Numbered from the stretch's first letter, positions 1 to 8,285 are shown. The stretch: DNA of 64,000 bases from Saccharospirillaceae bacterium (GCA_021208685.1 JAJOJJ010000009.1:1-64000), one strand, 5' to 3'. Notes: a model not told the origin generated them from the sequence alone. Translations and numbers: made by a program.

Positions 1-114
1 CCGGACGCGCCGAAAAGAGAGGATCGGAAGGAGATACCTCTCCTTGCAGGGGGCCAGGGGCTTGCCCCGGAAAGGCGTTTCAGATTGAAAAACAGTCGTC
101 GATTAATGCTGCCG

Positions 115-141
115 TTTGGAGTGACACTATGTCACTCCAAA
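115..141. other. Perfect 12-bp stem hairpin downstream of the chalcone-isomerase-like gene
   Basis: A 12-base stem (arms 115-126 and 130-141) closes on a three-base loop. It lies about 45 bases past the stop codon of the minus-strand gene that ends at 186. There is no T-run next to it on either strand, so it may protect or process an RNA 3' end rather than act as a simple intrinsic terminator. The rest of positions 1-185 shows no supportable gene; a second GC-rich stem sits near 50-66. Confidence 0.5.
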
Positions 142-185
142 CTGTGGGACAGCAGTGGGCCGCAGCCCGTCTTTTACACTCCCCC

Positions 186-746
186 TCAGCCGCTGATAAG
201 GCCTTTTTTCAGCGACTTCTGAATAGGATCCTCGGACAGCCAGATACCAAACAGAGCCTGTTTAAATGCAAGGCCCCGGACGTTCGACTTTATTTCACCA
301 TTACGGTAAACGGTTACGCCGCTTTCCGGCGTATAAGCCAGCTCGAACACATCCCCTTCTTTTACTTCATCACGAAAGGCTTTGATCAGCTCTTCAACAT
401 CCTGCTCAATCGGTGCCAGATTACCCCCGGTTGAACGGACAAAACCGTCACGGGTGGATTCAGACATGCGTTTACTGTTGATCATGCCGGAAACAATATG
501 CAAACGAATCGCCATTGGCTCATCGGCTGCGACAATGGCCTTGGCATCCGCGCTTTTTTCACTCAGATACAAAGCAGCGACATAAACATTCAGAAAGAAT
601 TTTGAGCGTACGCCAGCACCATTGAGTGTCAATGATGTGCCATTCAGCGTAATTTGCTCTGCTATATCAGCACCATCCAACTGCCTGGCATTGACGCTGA
701 ATATCAGGCTGAATGCCATGGTCAGGCCCAGTAAGATACGAATCAT
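186..746 (-). CDS. Chalcone isomerase-like family protein, probably exported
   Basis: This 186-residue protein starts with a hydrophobic signal-peptide-like segment (residues 1-20, ending around VNA-R). The body resembles the bacterial chalcone isomerase-like family (CHI_3): a G-x-x-x-R-x-K-F-F-L-x-V-Y-V-A-A-L-Y segment near residues 44-61, and a C-terminal part ending in the FGIWL-S-x-D-P-I motif typical of the group. Bacterial members are mostly uncharacterised; they share the fold that binds fatty acids or flavonoids, and isomerase activity should not be assumed. It is a single gene, 91 bases from dgkA on the same strand. The family call rests on motif recognition only. Confidence 0.75.
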   Translation of the reverse strand: MIRILLGLTMAFSLIFSVNARQLDGADIAEQITLNGTSLTLNGAGVRSKFFLNVYVAALYLSEKSADAKAIVAADEPMAIRLHIVSGMINSKRMSESTRDGFVRSTGGNLAPIEQDVEELIKAFRDEVKEGDVFELAYTPESGVTVYRNGEIKSNVRGLAFKQALFGIWLSEDPIQKSLKKGLISG

Positions 747-837
747 GGGAGAATTCCTTAATACTTGTTTTTATTAATAGTTAACTGACGTATTTCATCG
801 CCGCGCTTCAAATGCAAAAGCAGACATCATCCGAAGA

Positions 838-1215
838 TCACGACAGCCAGTGCGGAATAAAAATCAGCGTACCGATAATAACAGAAGCAAATGCTGATAC
901 CAGTACCGCCGCCGCGGCAAGATCTTTGGCTTTGCCAACCAGCGGGTGATGGGAGGGATGAAGAGCATCAGCGAGGGCTTCAAGCGACGTATTGACGGTC
1001 TCCAGTGACAACACCAGAGCCATCGACAAAACCAGTACCGACCACTCGGTCGCCGTCAGGCCGGTAAGAGATCCGGCACAGATCACCAGCACAACAGCCA
1101 GAAGATGAATCCTGGCATGCGGCTGTGTACGCAACATATAGCGCAGACCGGAAAAGGCGAAACCGAAACTGTGCCAACGCCGGATAAGCCATGAAATCAT
1201 AGCGCTCACATTCAC
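838..1215 (-). CDS. dgkA: Diacylglycerol kinase / undecaprenol kinase family protein (DgkA-like)
   Basis: A 125-residue integral membrane protein of the size expected for prokaryotic DgkA. It has three hydrophobic segments (about residues 36-52, 55-72 and 95-120). The diagnostic motif E-T-V-N-T-S-L-E-A-L-A-D is followed by H-P and G-K-A-K-D-L-A-A-A-A-V, which holds the glutamate and asparagine used for ATP-Mg binding and catalysis in this family. The enzyme phosphorylates diacylglycerol, or undecaprenol in some lineages, at the inner membrane to recycle lipid. Sequence alone does not settle which lipid is used. The gene lies 44 bases downstream of the DMP19-family gene, with a stable hairpin between them. 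Confidence 0.85.
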   Translation of the reverse strand: MNVSAMISWLIRRWHSFGFAFSGLRYMLRTQPHARIHLLAVVLVICAGSLTGLTATEWSVLVLSMALVLSLETVNTSLEALADALHPSHHPLVGKAKDLAAAAVLVSAFASVIIGTLIFIPHWLS

Positions 1216-1232
1216 TGATCAGGGGATAGCGG

Positions 1233-1252
1233 GCCGGTGGGCAACCACCGGC
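1233..1252 (-). terminator. Hairpin between the DMP19-family gene and dgkA
   Basis: Eight-base perfect stem (1233-1240 pairing with 1245-1252) with a GCAA-type tetraloop, just after the stop of the upstream minus-strand gene. No T-run follows, so termination would be partial or factor-dependent; it may instead lie within a two-gene transcript. Confidence 0.35.
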
Positions 1253-1259
1253 TCAGACT

Positions 1260-1724
1260 TCAGCGGAATTCTTTCAGGTTTTTACTGACGAACAGCAATG
1301 TCAGTCCTACCAGATTTTCACCAACATCATAAAAGCGATCATCGAGTTCGGCGATCTCGTCGGCATGCTCGCTTTCGATCTGGTCAAACATTTCAACCCG
1401 CTCGTCTTCATCTCTGGGAATTTTTTCCCCGTCAAAGAGATCAAGGAAGCGCTCTAAAACGGCATGAGTACCTTTTGCTTTAATTCTTTCCAGCGCTTCG
1501 AGCGTTTCTTCAGCATAAGCGCCTGCTTCATGATGAATAAACTGAACGAAACCACCATTTTCCATTTCTTTTAACAGCATATCGATACAAAAAACGGTTT
1601 TTTCTGCATCGGTCAGTGCTTCAAATCCTGAGTCAGCTTCCTTGTCATAAATGACGTCGGTAATCTGAAGAAATGAATCAGTTTCATCGGCAACATCAAG
1701 CGCTGCCTGAATCTCCATGTTCAT
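1260..1724 (-). CDS. DMP19 family (DUF4375-type) acidic protein
   Basis: A 154-residue, very acidic, mostly helical protein with no signal peptide or membrane segment. The central part resembles the DMP19/DUF4375 family: a helix reading L-T-D-A-E-K-T-V-F near residue 37, a G-G-F-V-Q-F motif near residue 57, and a following H-x-x-A-G-A-Y-A. The characterised relative is Neisseria DMP19, a DNA-mimic protein that binds the repressor NHTF. The high Asp/Glu content fits DNA mimicry, but no partner regulator is adjacent. The start is the double Met at 1724; a Met two codons in is equally possible. Family assignment is moderate and function is inference. Confidence 0.6.
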   Translation of the reverse strand: MNMEIQAALDVADETDSFLQITDVIYDKEADSGFEALTDAEKTVFCIDMLLKEMENGGFVQFIHHEAGAYAEETLEALERIKAKGTHAVLERFLDLFDGEKIPRDEDERVEMFDQIESEHADEIAELDDRFYDVGENLVGLTLLFVSKNLKEFR

Positions 1725-1820
1725 AAATCCTACTCGTAGTTCTCTTTTATTAGGCCAAATGGTTTAGCCACAATAGCTTACCCTTATTTATTTGACAAAG
1801 GTTTTAAGAGAGAACGCAGA

Positions 1821-2714
1821 TCAGGACTTCTGAGCTAACAATTCCTGAATCCGTTGTGCCGTCCATTCCGGCTGTTCCATAGGAAAGCAGTGGCTGCCCT
1901 GTGCCATTTCAAAGCGGATATGGGCATTGGCTCTGGCCGCTTTACGGGCTGATTTCAGAATAAACGGATAGCTGTCGGCAGCAACCAGAATATCAACCGG
2001 CACCTGTACCCGGTGCACAGCCTGCCAAAGTCCACGGGGATAGGAACCAAAGATAGCGGCCTCCCAGGACGGATGACATGCCAGCTCAACCCCCTGAGCG
2101 GTTGTCTTCGTTGCTCCCAGAATAAAGCCTTCCAGCGCATCAGCATGCCAGTTGCGATAGAGTGATTTGCGCTGCAGATCCTGGCGCAGACTGGCAACAT
2201 CAGGCCAGATTGCCCGCCGGGCCTGAACCGCTTTCACCAGCGCTCCGCGCTTCCATAAACCGGTTTTACGTGCCAGCCACTGAAACAGCAGAATTTCAGG
2301 CGAGAACAGAACCGGGTCCAGCAATATAATGCGTTCAAACAGATGCGGGCGTTCAGCCGCCAGCATCAGCGTCATCACCCCGCCCATAGAGTGGCCGATC
2401 CCGATAGCCTGACGACCCGCATGACGCCGTTCCAGAGCATCCCCTATCCGCCGCGCCATACGCAGCCAATCCGGCATGTGCTGTGGTGGCTGCTGCGAAC
2501 CACCATGACCGGGTACATCCGTCAGCAGGAGATTCCAGTCGTCTGGCAGTGCACCGGCCACAGGTGCCAGTGTATGCGCACTGAAGCCATTGCCATGTAA
2601 AAAATGCAACAGCGGCGACTGTGCCGATCCGACCCGCTGCACGCCATGCAGGTCGCGGTGTTGCCCATCCCACCAGGGGGTTAATGTACTGGAAATGCTT
2701 GGTTCAACAGACAT
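1821..2714 (-). CDS. Alpha/beta hydrolase
   Basis: A 297-residue soluble alpha/beta-hydrolase-fold protein. An HGNGFS oxyanion-loop motif lies near residues 40-45, the nucleophile elbow GHSMGG puts the catalytic serine at residue 109, and a late G-S-H-C-F-P-M segment supplies the likely catalytic histidine near residue 274. An acidic residue in the VAADSY segment could complete the triad. The substrate cannot be read from sequence: esterase, lactonase or lipase-like activity are all possible. It stands alone, transcribed divergently from the small gene starting at 2970. Confidence 0.8.
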   Translation of the reverse strand: MSVEPSISSTLTPWWDGQHRDLHGVQRVGSAQSPLLHFLHGNGFSAHTLAPVAGALPDDWNLLLTDVPGHGGSQQPPQHMPDWLRMARRIGDALERRHAGRQAIGIGHSMGGVMTLMLAAERPHLFERIILLDPVLFSPEILLFQWLARKTGLWKRGALVKAVQARRAIWPDVASLRQDLQRKSLYRNWHADALEGFILGATKTTAQGVELACHPSWEAAIFGSYPRGLWQAVHRVQVPVDILVAADSYPFILKSARKAARANAHIRFEMAQGSHCFPMEQPEWTAQRIQELLAQKS

Positions 2715-2969
2715 AGATAGGTCACAACTCTGATGCTCAAATTAGCGGCGCTTATAGTAACGGCTGGAACTGCTGATAAAAAACCTTTTATCACGGCATC
2801 AGCCATCCGAAAACGTGACGCATCAAAACCCAAGAAAGCGAAATGCGCCAGAACGGCGGGATTTTGTCCGCATTGAGGTTGCAGAATAAAAATAATACTT
2901 CCGACACATGCACACCTGCTGATTATTACCTAGTCTTCTCGCTACTGGACAATAAAAAAGGAGAAGGCA
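2715..2969. other. Divergent intergenic region with a small hairpin
   Basis: This 255-base AT-rich region separates the minus-strand hydrolase from the plus-strand small gene. An eight-base perfect inverted repeat (2774-2781 with 2786-2793, loop of four) lies closer to the hydrolase. A good ribosome-binding site (AAGGAGA, about 2959-2965) belongs to the small gene. I could not place promoters with confidence. Confidence 0.4.
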
Positions 2970-3152
2970 ATGACTGCACGCAGCATTCTTAATGCATTGG
3001 AAGCAAACCGGCGTTTTACCGATCTGAAAGACGCCGAGGCCCAGCTGGCTCAGGCGCGCCGCGATCTTGAAGCCGGTGTGATCGACAAAGAGGAATACAG
3101 CAATATCGCGGATGTCTGTCGCAAGATCATCCGCGCCAGCAGCGACGGCTGA
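2970..3152 (+). CDS. Small conserved-looking protein of unknown function (60 residues)
   Basis: A 60-residue ORF with a strong Shine-Dalgarno sequence (AAAAAAGGAGA, about seven bases before the ATG). The protein is charged and predicted largely helical, with an A-E-A-Q-L-A-Q-A-R-R-D-L-E amphipathic stretch followed by G-V-I-D-K-E-E-Y, the type of loop-helix seen in short C-terminal oligomerisation domains. No signal peptide, membrane segment or cysteine pair is seen. Its stop codon directly abuts the miaE stop on the opposite strand. The ribosome-binding site and codon use support a real gene; I do not recognise a named family. Confidence 0.65.
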   Translation: MTARSILNALEANRRFTDLKDAEAQLAQARRDLEAGVIDKEEYSNIADVCRKIIRASSDG

Positions 3153-3771
3153 TCAGGCGGCAACCGGGACGCCGCTGTGAAAGCGGAACTCCGCATCGGG
3201 AGATTCGATCAGTTCACGCTCGAACTCGCGGAATTCCGCTACCCGTTCAGCAATCGGCGCATCGGCATATTGCGCTGCCAGCGCCAGATAATCCTGATAA
3301 TGACGTCCTTCAGAGCGCAGCAACGAGCGGTAAAACTTAGCCAGAACGTCATCCAGAAAGGGGGCCAGCTTAGCAAAACGCTCACAGGAGCGTGCCTCGA
3401 TAAAGGCACCGACAATCAGGACATCCACCAGTTCATTGACCCCGCCTTTACGCACCTGCTCACGCAGACCCGCTGCATAACGGGACGACGACACATGACG
3501 GTAAGCAATGCCACGGTCTTTCATGATGTTGACCACCTGCTCAAAGTGGAGCAGCTCTTCGCGCGCCAGCTGGCTCATCTTTTTCAGCAGATCGTCACGA
3601 TCAATGTGCTTGTAAAGCAGATTCATCGCCGTGGTGGCGGCTTTTTTTTTCACAATTTGCGTGATCAATCAGCAGGGTTTCCTGATTGTTCAGCGCTTCG
3701 GTGATCCAGGCATCCGGTGTTGCACAACCAAGAAAGCCACTGATCTCAGCCAATACATCTTTAACGCTCAT
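3153..3771 (-). pseudogene. miaE: tRNA 2-methylthio-N6-isopentenyladenosine-37 hydroxylase, frame interrupted at an A9 run
   Basis: MiaE is a non-haem di-iron enzyme that hydroxylates ms2i6A at tRNA position 37. The larger open part (3153-3668) carries the ligand motifs E-L-L-H-F-E, E-A-R-S-C-E-R and E-G-R-H-Y-Q-D-Y. The missing N-terminus is present just upstream in another frame: from an ATG at 3771 it reads MSVKDVLAEI through L-I-D-H-A-N-C-E-K-K, which holds the first iron-ligand region. The frames join at a run of nine A residues on the coding strand (T run 3642-3650); eight would restore a 205-residue protein, the usual family length. The intact start overlaps the fadM stop as ATGA. This may be a sequencing error, a phase-variable tract, slippage or real decay; as written, the first fragment stops soon after the run. 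Confidence 0.85.
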
Positions 3772-4184
3772 AAACCATCCTCAATCATGGCTTGCAGCAC
3801 GGCCCGGGCATTGCCTTCAATCGGTACGGATTTCTGAGTATCCGAATCCATCAAACAGAACGTCACCACTGCATCAGCAATCCGTGCGGCAGGCTCTCCG
3901 CCTTCCAGCAGATGAACGTCCTGCACCATCTGCGCACTTTTGTTGCCGATTTTTTCCATCCGGGTGCTGATACGGATGATTTCGCCAGCATAGGCCGGGC
4001 GACGATAGCTGATATTGATATTCGCCACGACAAAAGCCAGATTCTGCGCTTCAAACAGCTGGATAAACTGATGACGATCGAAGTAGTCCCAGCGCCCTTC
4101 CTCCAGAAACTCCAGATAACGGCCGTTATTGACATGATGATAGATGTCGAGGTGATAACCCCGCACTTTGATATCGACGGACAT
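3768..4184 (-). CDS. fadM: Long-chain acyl-CoA thioesterase FadM-like (hotdog fold)
   Basis: A 138-residue single 4HBT hotdog-fold protein. The N-terminus reads I-K-V-R-G-Y-H-L-D followed by Y-H-H-V-N-N-G-R-Y-L-E-F-L-E-E, very close in pattern to E. coli FadM (YbaW). The Asp in the H-L-D segment (residue 13) is at the usual catalytic position. FadM hydrolyses long-chain acyl-CoAs that beta-oxidation handles poorly, in the cytoplasm. The stop codon overlaps the miaE start (ATGA), so the two are probably co-transcribed. The next gene upstream is more than 200 bases away beyond a palindromic element. Confidence 0.85.
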   Translation of the reverse strand: MSVDIKVRGYHLDIYHHVNNGRYLEFLEEGRWDYFDRHQFIQLFEAQNLAFVVANINISYRRPAYAGEIIRISTRMEKIGNKSAQMVQDVHLLEGGEPAARIADAVVTFCLMDSDTQKSVPIEGNARAVLQAMIEDGL

Positions 4185-4250
4185 ACAACGTCCCCACAGA
4201 AAAGGCGGCGATTTTAATCAATCGGGCCACTGAGTACCAGCCACCCTTTA

Positions 4251-4415
4251 CCTGGGGCCTGTTAACACTAAGTGAATCGGGCCTGCTGAGAGCCCGTTTT
4301 TCTCAGAACAAGGAAAGAGGAGTGATATTGTCAGGAACATCTCACACCCTCAGCGCCTTGTCTGAGAAACATTTAGCGAACAACAGGCCTTTTATGAGTG
4401 TTAACAGGCCCCAGG
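4251..4415. repeat. 165-bp palindromic intergenic element with perfect 19-bp terminal inverted repeats
   Basis: The ends 4251-4269 and 4397-4415 are perfect 19-base inverted copies (CCTGGGGCCTGTTAACACT and its complement). Inside is a second near-perfect inverted pair (TTCTCAGAACAAGG near 4299-4312 against CCTTGTCTGAGAA near 4357-4369). The element starts two bases after the xni stop codon and has no coding potential. It looks like a non-autonomous, MITE-type or REP-like dispersed element; an RNA copy would form one long hairpin and could end the xni transcript. Confidence 0.7.
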
Positions 4416-4417
4416 CA

Positions 4418-5185
4418 TCAGCGCCCGTGCTGCCAGCGCAGATCATGCAGATTGAATCCCAGCGGCACATCGGTTCGCAGTTTTGCCAAAACCCGCGTCA
4501 ACAAGGCTGTCGGCCAATGTTCGCTCAGGGCGTTCCGCACTTTGCTATCGCATTGCTCACGCTGTATCAGCAGCACATCCAGCGAACCGAACTGATCCAG
4601 CAAATGACCGGCCGTCTTAGGCCCGATACCGGGAACACCGGGCAAATGATTGGTGCTGTCGCCGGTCAGCGCCCAGAAATCCGCCAGCTGCCAGGGTTTC
4701 AGACCGAACTTCTGCTCAACCATCAGTTCGTCCCAGGTAAAACGATCAAAATGATTGCGAACACTCAGTCGGGAGTTGACCAGCTGACAAAAGCCTTTAT
4801 CGGTCGACAGAATCGTCACCTGCAGACCGGCAAAGGCCGCTTTACTGGCCAGCGTAGCCATCACGTCATCGCCTTCCCAACCGGCCAGATCGAGGCAAAA
4901 CACCCCTGATTGCTGAAAATAACGCTGCATATCGGCCAGATCGTGCTGCAAGGCTTCCGGCATCGGCGGACGACCCAGTTTGTAGTCCGGCCACAACTCA
5001 TGGCGCCAGGTCTGGCATTTTTGTTCAAACACCAGCGCCACATGACTGGCTTTTGCGTATTCCGCATTGCGGGCAATGGCACTCAGACAACGGCTGCGGG
5101 TCGCTTCCAGTGGCAATTCCGTATCGGCTGCTGCCGCATAAATACGCCGGATCAGATTCATCGCGTCAACGATTAACAGGTGCAT
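4418..5185 (-). CDS. xni: Flap endonuclease Xni (YgdG/ExoIX family)
   Basis: A 255-residue protein of the 5'-3' exonuclease/flap endonuclease family, the usual length for Xni. It begins M-H-L-L-I-V-D-A-M-N-L-I-R-R. Metal-binding and helical-arch motifs follow: G-W-E-G-D-D-V-M-A-T-L-A (about residues 104-115), S-T-D-K-G-F-C-Q-L-V, and the helix-hairpin-helix G-V-P-G-I-G-P-K-T-A near residue 186, preceded by a G-D-S-T-N-H metal site. Xni has flap-cutting activity on branched DNA and overlaps functionally with PolA's nuclease domain. Its ATG shares a base with the stop of the upstream ABC gene (TAATG), which implies translational coupling. Confidence 0.9.
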   Translation of the reverse strand: MHLLIVDAMNLIRRIYAAAADTELPLEATRSRCLSAIARNAEYAKASHVALVFEQKCQTWRHELWPDYKLGRPPMPEALQHDLADMQRYFQQSGVFCLDLAGWEGDDVMATLASKAAFAGLQVTILSTDKGFCQLVNSRLSVRNHFDRFTWDELMVEQKFGLKPWQLADFWALTGDSTNHLPGVPGIGPKTAGHLLDQFGSLDVLLIQREQCDSKVRNALSEHWPTALLTRVLAKLRTDVPLGFNLHDLRWQHGR

Positions 5186-7017
5186 TACGGTTCCTCTGCG
5201 TCTGCGTGATCAGCACCATCCGACTGTTGCTGCGCCTGCCAGAGAGCCGCATACGCACCACCCGCGGCCAGCAACTGCTGGTGGGTTCCCTGCTCCACAA
5301 CCCGACCATCACCGAGCACCGCAATACAGTCGGCATCAACCACCGTCGACAAACGGTGCGCAATAATCAGCGTCGTATGACCACGGGAAACGTCGCGAAT
5401 TTCCGCCATAATGCCGCGCTCGGTATGAGAATCCAGTGACGACGTAGCCTCATCAAACACCATGATTGCCGGACGCTTAAGCAGCATCCGGGCAATGGCA
5501 ATGCGTTGTTTTTCACCGCCGGATAATTTCAGCCCACGCTCACCAACCACCGTTTGCATACCGGCCGGACATTCGCTCACCAGCGTCTGCAGATGTGCCA
5601 TACGGACCACATCCTCAAGCTCGGTATCCGTGGCATCCGGGCGGGCATACAGCAGATTGTTTTTCAGCGTATCGTTAAACAGCACCGTATCCTGCGGCAC
5701 GATGCCGAGCGCCTGCCTTAATTGCTGCTGTGGTACCGACTGAATGGCCTGGCCGTCGATCAGGATCTCACCCTGCCGGGGATCGTAAAAGCGGAATAAT
5801 AATTTGGTCAGGGTCGATTTCCCGGCACCACTGGAGCCAACCACTGCCAGTGTTTTCCCGGCGGCCAGAGTCAGTGTCAGACCTTTCAGAATCAGCCGCT
5901 CAGGCTGATAGGCAAATTGCAGATTATTAAAGACAACCTCGCCCTTACCGATGCGCAAGGGCTCTGTACCATTGTCTTTCACGCTCGGCTGCTCATCCAG
6001 CAGCTCGAACATGCGTTCAATATTGGCCATTGAGGCCTTAATCTCACGGTAAACAAACCCAAGAAAGTTGAGCGGCACAAACAGCTGAAACATAAAGGCA
6101 TTGACCAGCGTAAAGTCGCCCAGCGTCATCCGCCCGATCAGCACGTAATACGCCGCAAATAACAACATAGCGCCCATCGCAATACTGACGATCAGCGCCT
6201 GGCCGCTGTTCAGGCTGAATAATGAAAAGCGGTTCATGCGCCGTGCCTGCTCCCATTCCGCCAGCGCACGGTCATAGGCCTCCGCTTCGCGCTGCTCGGC
6301 GGTAAAATATTTCACCGTTTCGTAATTCAGCAGGCTGTCGAGCGCGCGGGCATGCGTGGTGGAATCCATACGATTCGCCTCCCGCACATAATGAGTACGC
6401 CACTCCGTCACTTTCACCGAATACGCCACATAAGCCACCACCGCCACTGCGGTAATCATGCCGAATACCGGGGGATAGTTGGCCAGCAATAAGCCAATCA
6501 CCAGAAACAATTCAAGGAAGGTCGGAATGATGTTGAAGATCATAAAGCGCAGCAGAAAACTGATGCCGTTGGTGCCGCGTTCAATATCGCGCTGCAAGGC
6601 TCCGGTCTGGCGGTTGAGATGAAACTCCAGACTCAGGGTGTGCAGATGCTCAAACACCTTCAGCGCCATGCGCCGCATGGCCCGCTCGGTGACACGGCCA
6701 AACAACAGATCACGTACTTCGCCCATAAATACGTTCAGAAAACGCACCGCACCATAAGCCAGTAACAAGCCCAGCGGAAACCACAGCCACCAATCCGCCG
6801 GGACAATGCCCTGTTTGTCAACGCCGCTTAAATGATCAACCTGATATTTCAGCAGGAAAGGCATCGATACACTGGCGAGTTTTGCCGCCACCAGACACAG
6901 CAACGCCGCCACGACACGCCAGCGGTGCTCCATCAGATATGGCCAGAGGGTGATGACCCAGTGCCAGCCGCGATAACGGTCGGGGGGAGTGTCGGGCAGC
7001 GACTGGGAAGATTTCAT
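5185..7017 (-). CDS. ABC exporter, Atm1/ABCB7-type permease-ATPase
   Basis: A 610-residue half-transporter with six membrane segments (about 33-310) fused to an ATPase domain (about 355-600). Walker A is GSSGAGKST at 394-402. The signature LSGGEKQ, Walker B IMVFDEATSS and the switch histidine in AHRLST all follow. The cytoplasmic-loop motif N-Y-E-T-V-K-Y-F near residue 231 is characteristic of the Atm1/ABCB7 group, which exports glutathione-linked sulfur or metal conjugates and affects Fe-S or heavy-metal homeostasis. All ATPase motifs are intact. It is the first gene of a pair with xni, overlapping by one base. The substrate is inferred only from the subfamily. Confidence 0.88.
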   Translation of the reverse strand: MKSSQSLPDTPPDRYRGWHWVITLWPYLMEHRWRVVAALLCLVAAKLASVSMPFLLKYQVDHLSGVDKQGIVPADWWLWFPLGLLLAYGAVRFLNVFMGEVRDLLFGRVTERAMRRMALKVFEHLHTLSLEFHLNRQTGALQRDIERGTNGISFLLRFMIFNIIPTFLELFLVIGLLLANYPPVFGMITAVAVVAYVAYSVKVTEWRTHYVREANRMDSTTHARALDSLLNYETVKYFTAEQREAEAYDRALAEWEQARRMNRFSLFSLNSGQALIVSIAMGAMLLFAAYYVLIGRMTLGDFTLVNAFMFQLFVPLNFLGFVYREIKASMANIERMFELLDEQPSVKDNGTEPLRIGKGEVVFNNLQFAYQPERLILKGLTLTLAAGKTLAVVGSSGAGKSTLTKLLFRFYDPRQGEILIDGQAIQSVPQQQLRQALGIVPQDTVLFNDTLKNNLLYARPDATDTELEDVVRMAHLQTLVSECPAGMQTVVGERGLKLSGGEKQRIAIARMLLKRPAIMVFDEATSSLDSHTERGIMAEIRDVSRGHTTLIIAHRLSTVVDADCIAVLGDGRVVEQGTHQQLLAAGGAYAALWQAQQQSDGADHADAEEP

Positions 7018-7076
7018 CGAATTGTTACTCTATTCTGGTAAAGAGGTCGGCTGAGCAGAATAAGGATGCAGCCAAC

Positions 7077-8141
7077 GTGATTCAACGGATTTACCAAATT
7101 AATAAAGCCCTGCCCGAACTGACCGAACTTGAGAATCTTATCGAATCAGGACGTCGCCATGTGCGGGTCTCTGTTCCTGCCCATATCCGGCAAGGCCCGT
7201 TCACGTTACCGTTTTATGTGCTGGAAATGGGCTCCATGACGCCATTGGCACCCACTCTGGCGTTAATCGGCGGCGTACATGGTATCGAACGCATTGGCAG
7301 TCAGGTGATCTTATCGTTTCTGCGCACCTTACTGCGCCGTCTCGACTGGGACCCGACCGCGGTGGAAATGCTGGCCCAGATTCGTCTGATCATTATTCCT
7401 ATCGTGAATCCCGGCGGAATGTGGAACAACAGCCGCGCCAACCCTAACGGTGTGGATTTAATGCGCAATGCACCGGTCGATGCCATTGGCAGCACTCCAT
7501 TTCTGGTGGGAGGCCAGCGCATCAGCCGTCACCTCCCCTGGTATCGCGGGCGCAAAGGCGAACCCATGGAAACAGAGAGCCAGACTCTGGTCGACAGCAT
7601 CCGTGCCAGCCTGAGACAACAGAAACACTGCATCACCCTCGATTGCCACTCCGGTTTTGGATACAAAGACCGCATCTGGTTTCCCTATGCGAAAAGTACC
7701 GAACCCTGGCCGGGATTACCGGAAGCCTGCGCTCTGACACAGCTGTTTGAACACACCTACCCAAGCCACAATATGTACCTGTTCGAGCCGCAGGCGCACA
7801 GCTACACCACCCATGGGGACCTGTGGGATTATCTGTACGACGACTACATGGCGCAGCAACCCGATGGCCTGTATCTGCCACTGACGCTGGAAATGGGTTC
7901 CTGGCTTTGGGTGAAAAAAAACCCGCGCCATCTGTTCCGCTACCACAGCTTGTTTAATCCGATACTGCCACACCGTCATCAGCGCATTTTGCGCCGCCAC
8001 TTCACCCTGATTGAGTTTCTGATGTCGGCGGTTCGCAGTATGCCCACCTGGGCACCGTCGACTGCCGCCGATAAACATCAGTTGTATCAACGCGCCTGTG
8101 AGCGCTGGTATCCGCATAACCGCAACCACCAGAACCCGTGA
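7077..8141 (+). CDS. M14-family zinc carboxypeptidase-like protein
   Basis: A 354-residue protein starting at GTG 7077, with AAGGAT about ten bases upstream. Zinc-peptidase M14 features are present: G-G-V-H-G-I-E (His68, Glu71 as zinc ligands), a substrate-binding segment N-P-N-G-V-D-L-M-R-N (122-131), a third ligand in L-D-C-H-S-G (His191) and a likely catalytic Glu272 in L-T-L-E-M-G-S. No signal peptide is apparent, so the protein is probably cytoplasmic, as in the succinylglutamate desuccinylase/M14 branch. The substrate is unknown; a peptide-trimming or amide-hydrolase role is inference. It is divergent from the ABC exporter and stands alone. Confidence 0.78.
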   Translation: MIQRIYQINKALPELTELENLIESGRRHVRVSVPAHIRQGPFTLPFYVLEMGSMTPLAPTLALIGGVHGIERIGSQVILSFLRTLLRRLDWDPTAVEMLAQIRLIIIPIVNPGGMWNNSRANPNGVDLMRNAPVDAIGSTPFLVGGQRISRHLPWYRGRKGEPMETESQTLVDSIRASLRQQKHCITLDCHSGFGYKDRIWFPYAKSTEPWPGLPEACALTQLFEHTYPSHNMYLFEPQAHSYTTHGDLWDYLYDDYMAQQPDGLYLPLTLEMGSWLWVKKNPRHLFRYHSLFNPILPHRHQRILRRHFTLIEFLMSAVRSMPTWAPSTAADKHQLYQRACERWYPHNRNHQNP

Positions 8142-8285
8142 AGCGGAACTTTCACGCCCGACATTTGCCGGAAAGAACGCCCGCCCATCGATAGCCGGCA
8201 AAAAAGCGACAAACACATCACAGCGCCGCCGAAACATCGTATGATAGCGGCCTTTATCTGATTACTAACGGAAAGCGCTAGTCAC

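Noticed and set aside
129-434. 101-codon plus-strand open frame at the left edge
   Set aside because: It starts inside the hairpin loop and runs antisense to the chalcone-isomerase-like gene with no ribosome-binding site.
4322-4909. 195-codon plus-strand frame starting in the palindromic element
   Set aside because: Mostly antisense to xni, with no family features; not a transposase.
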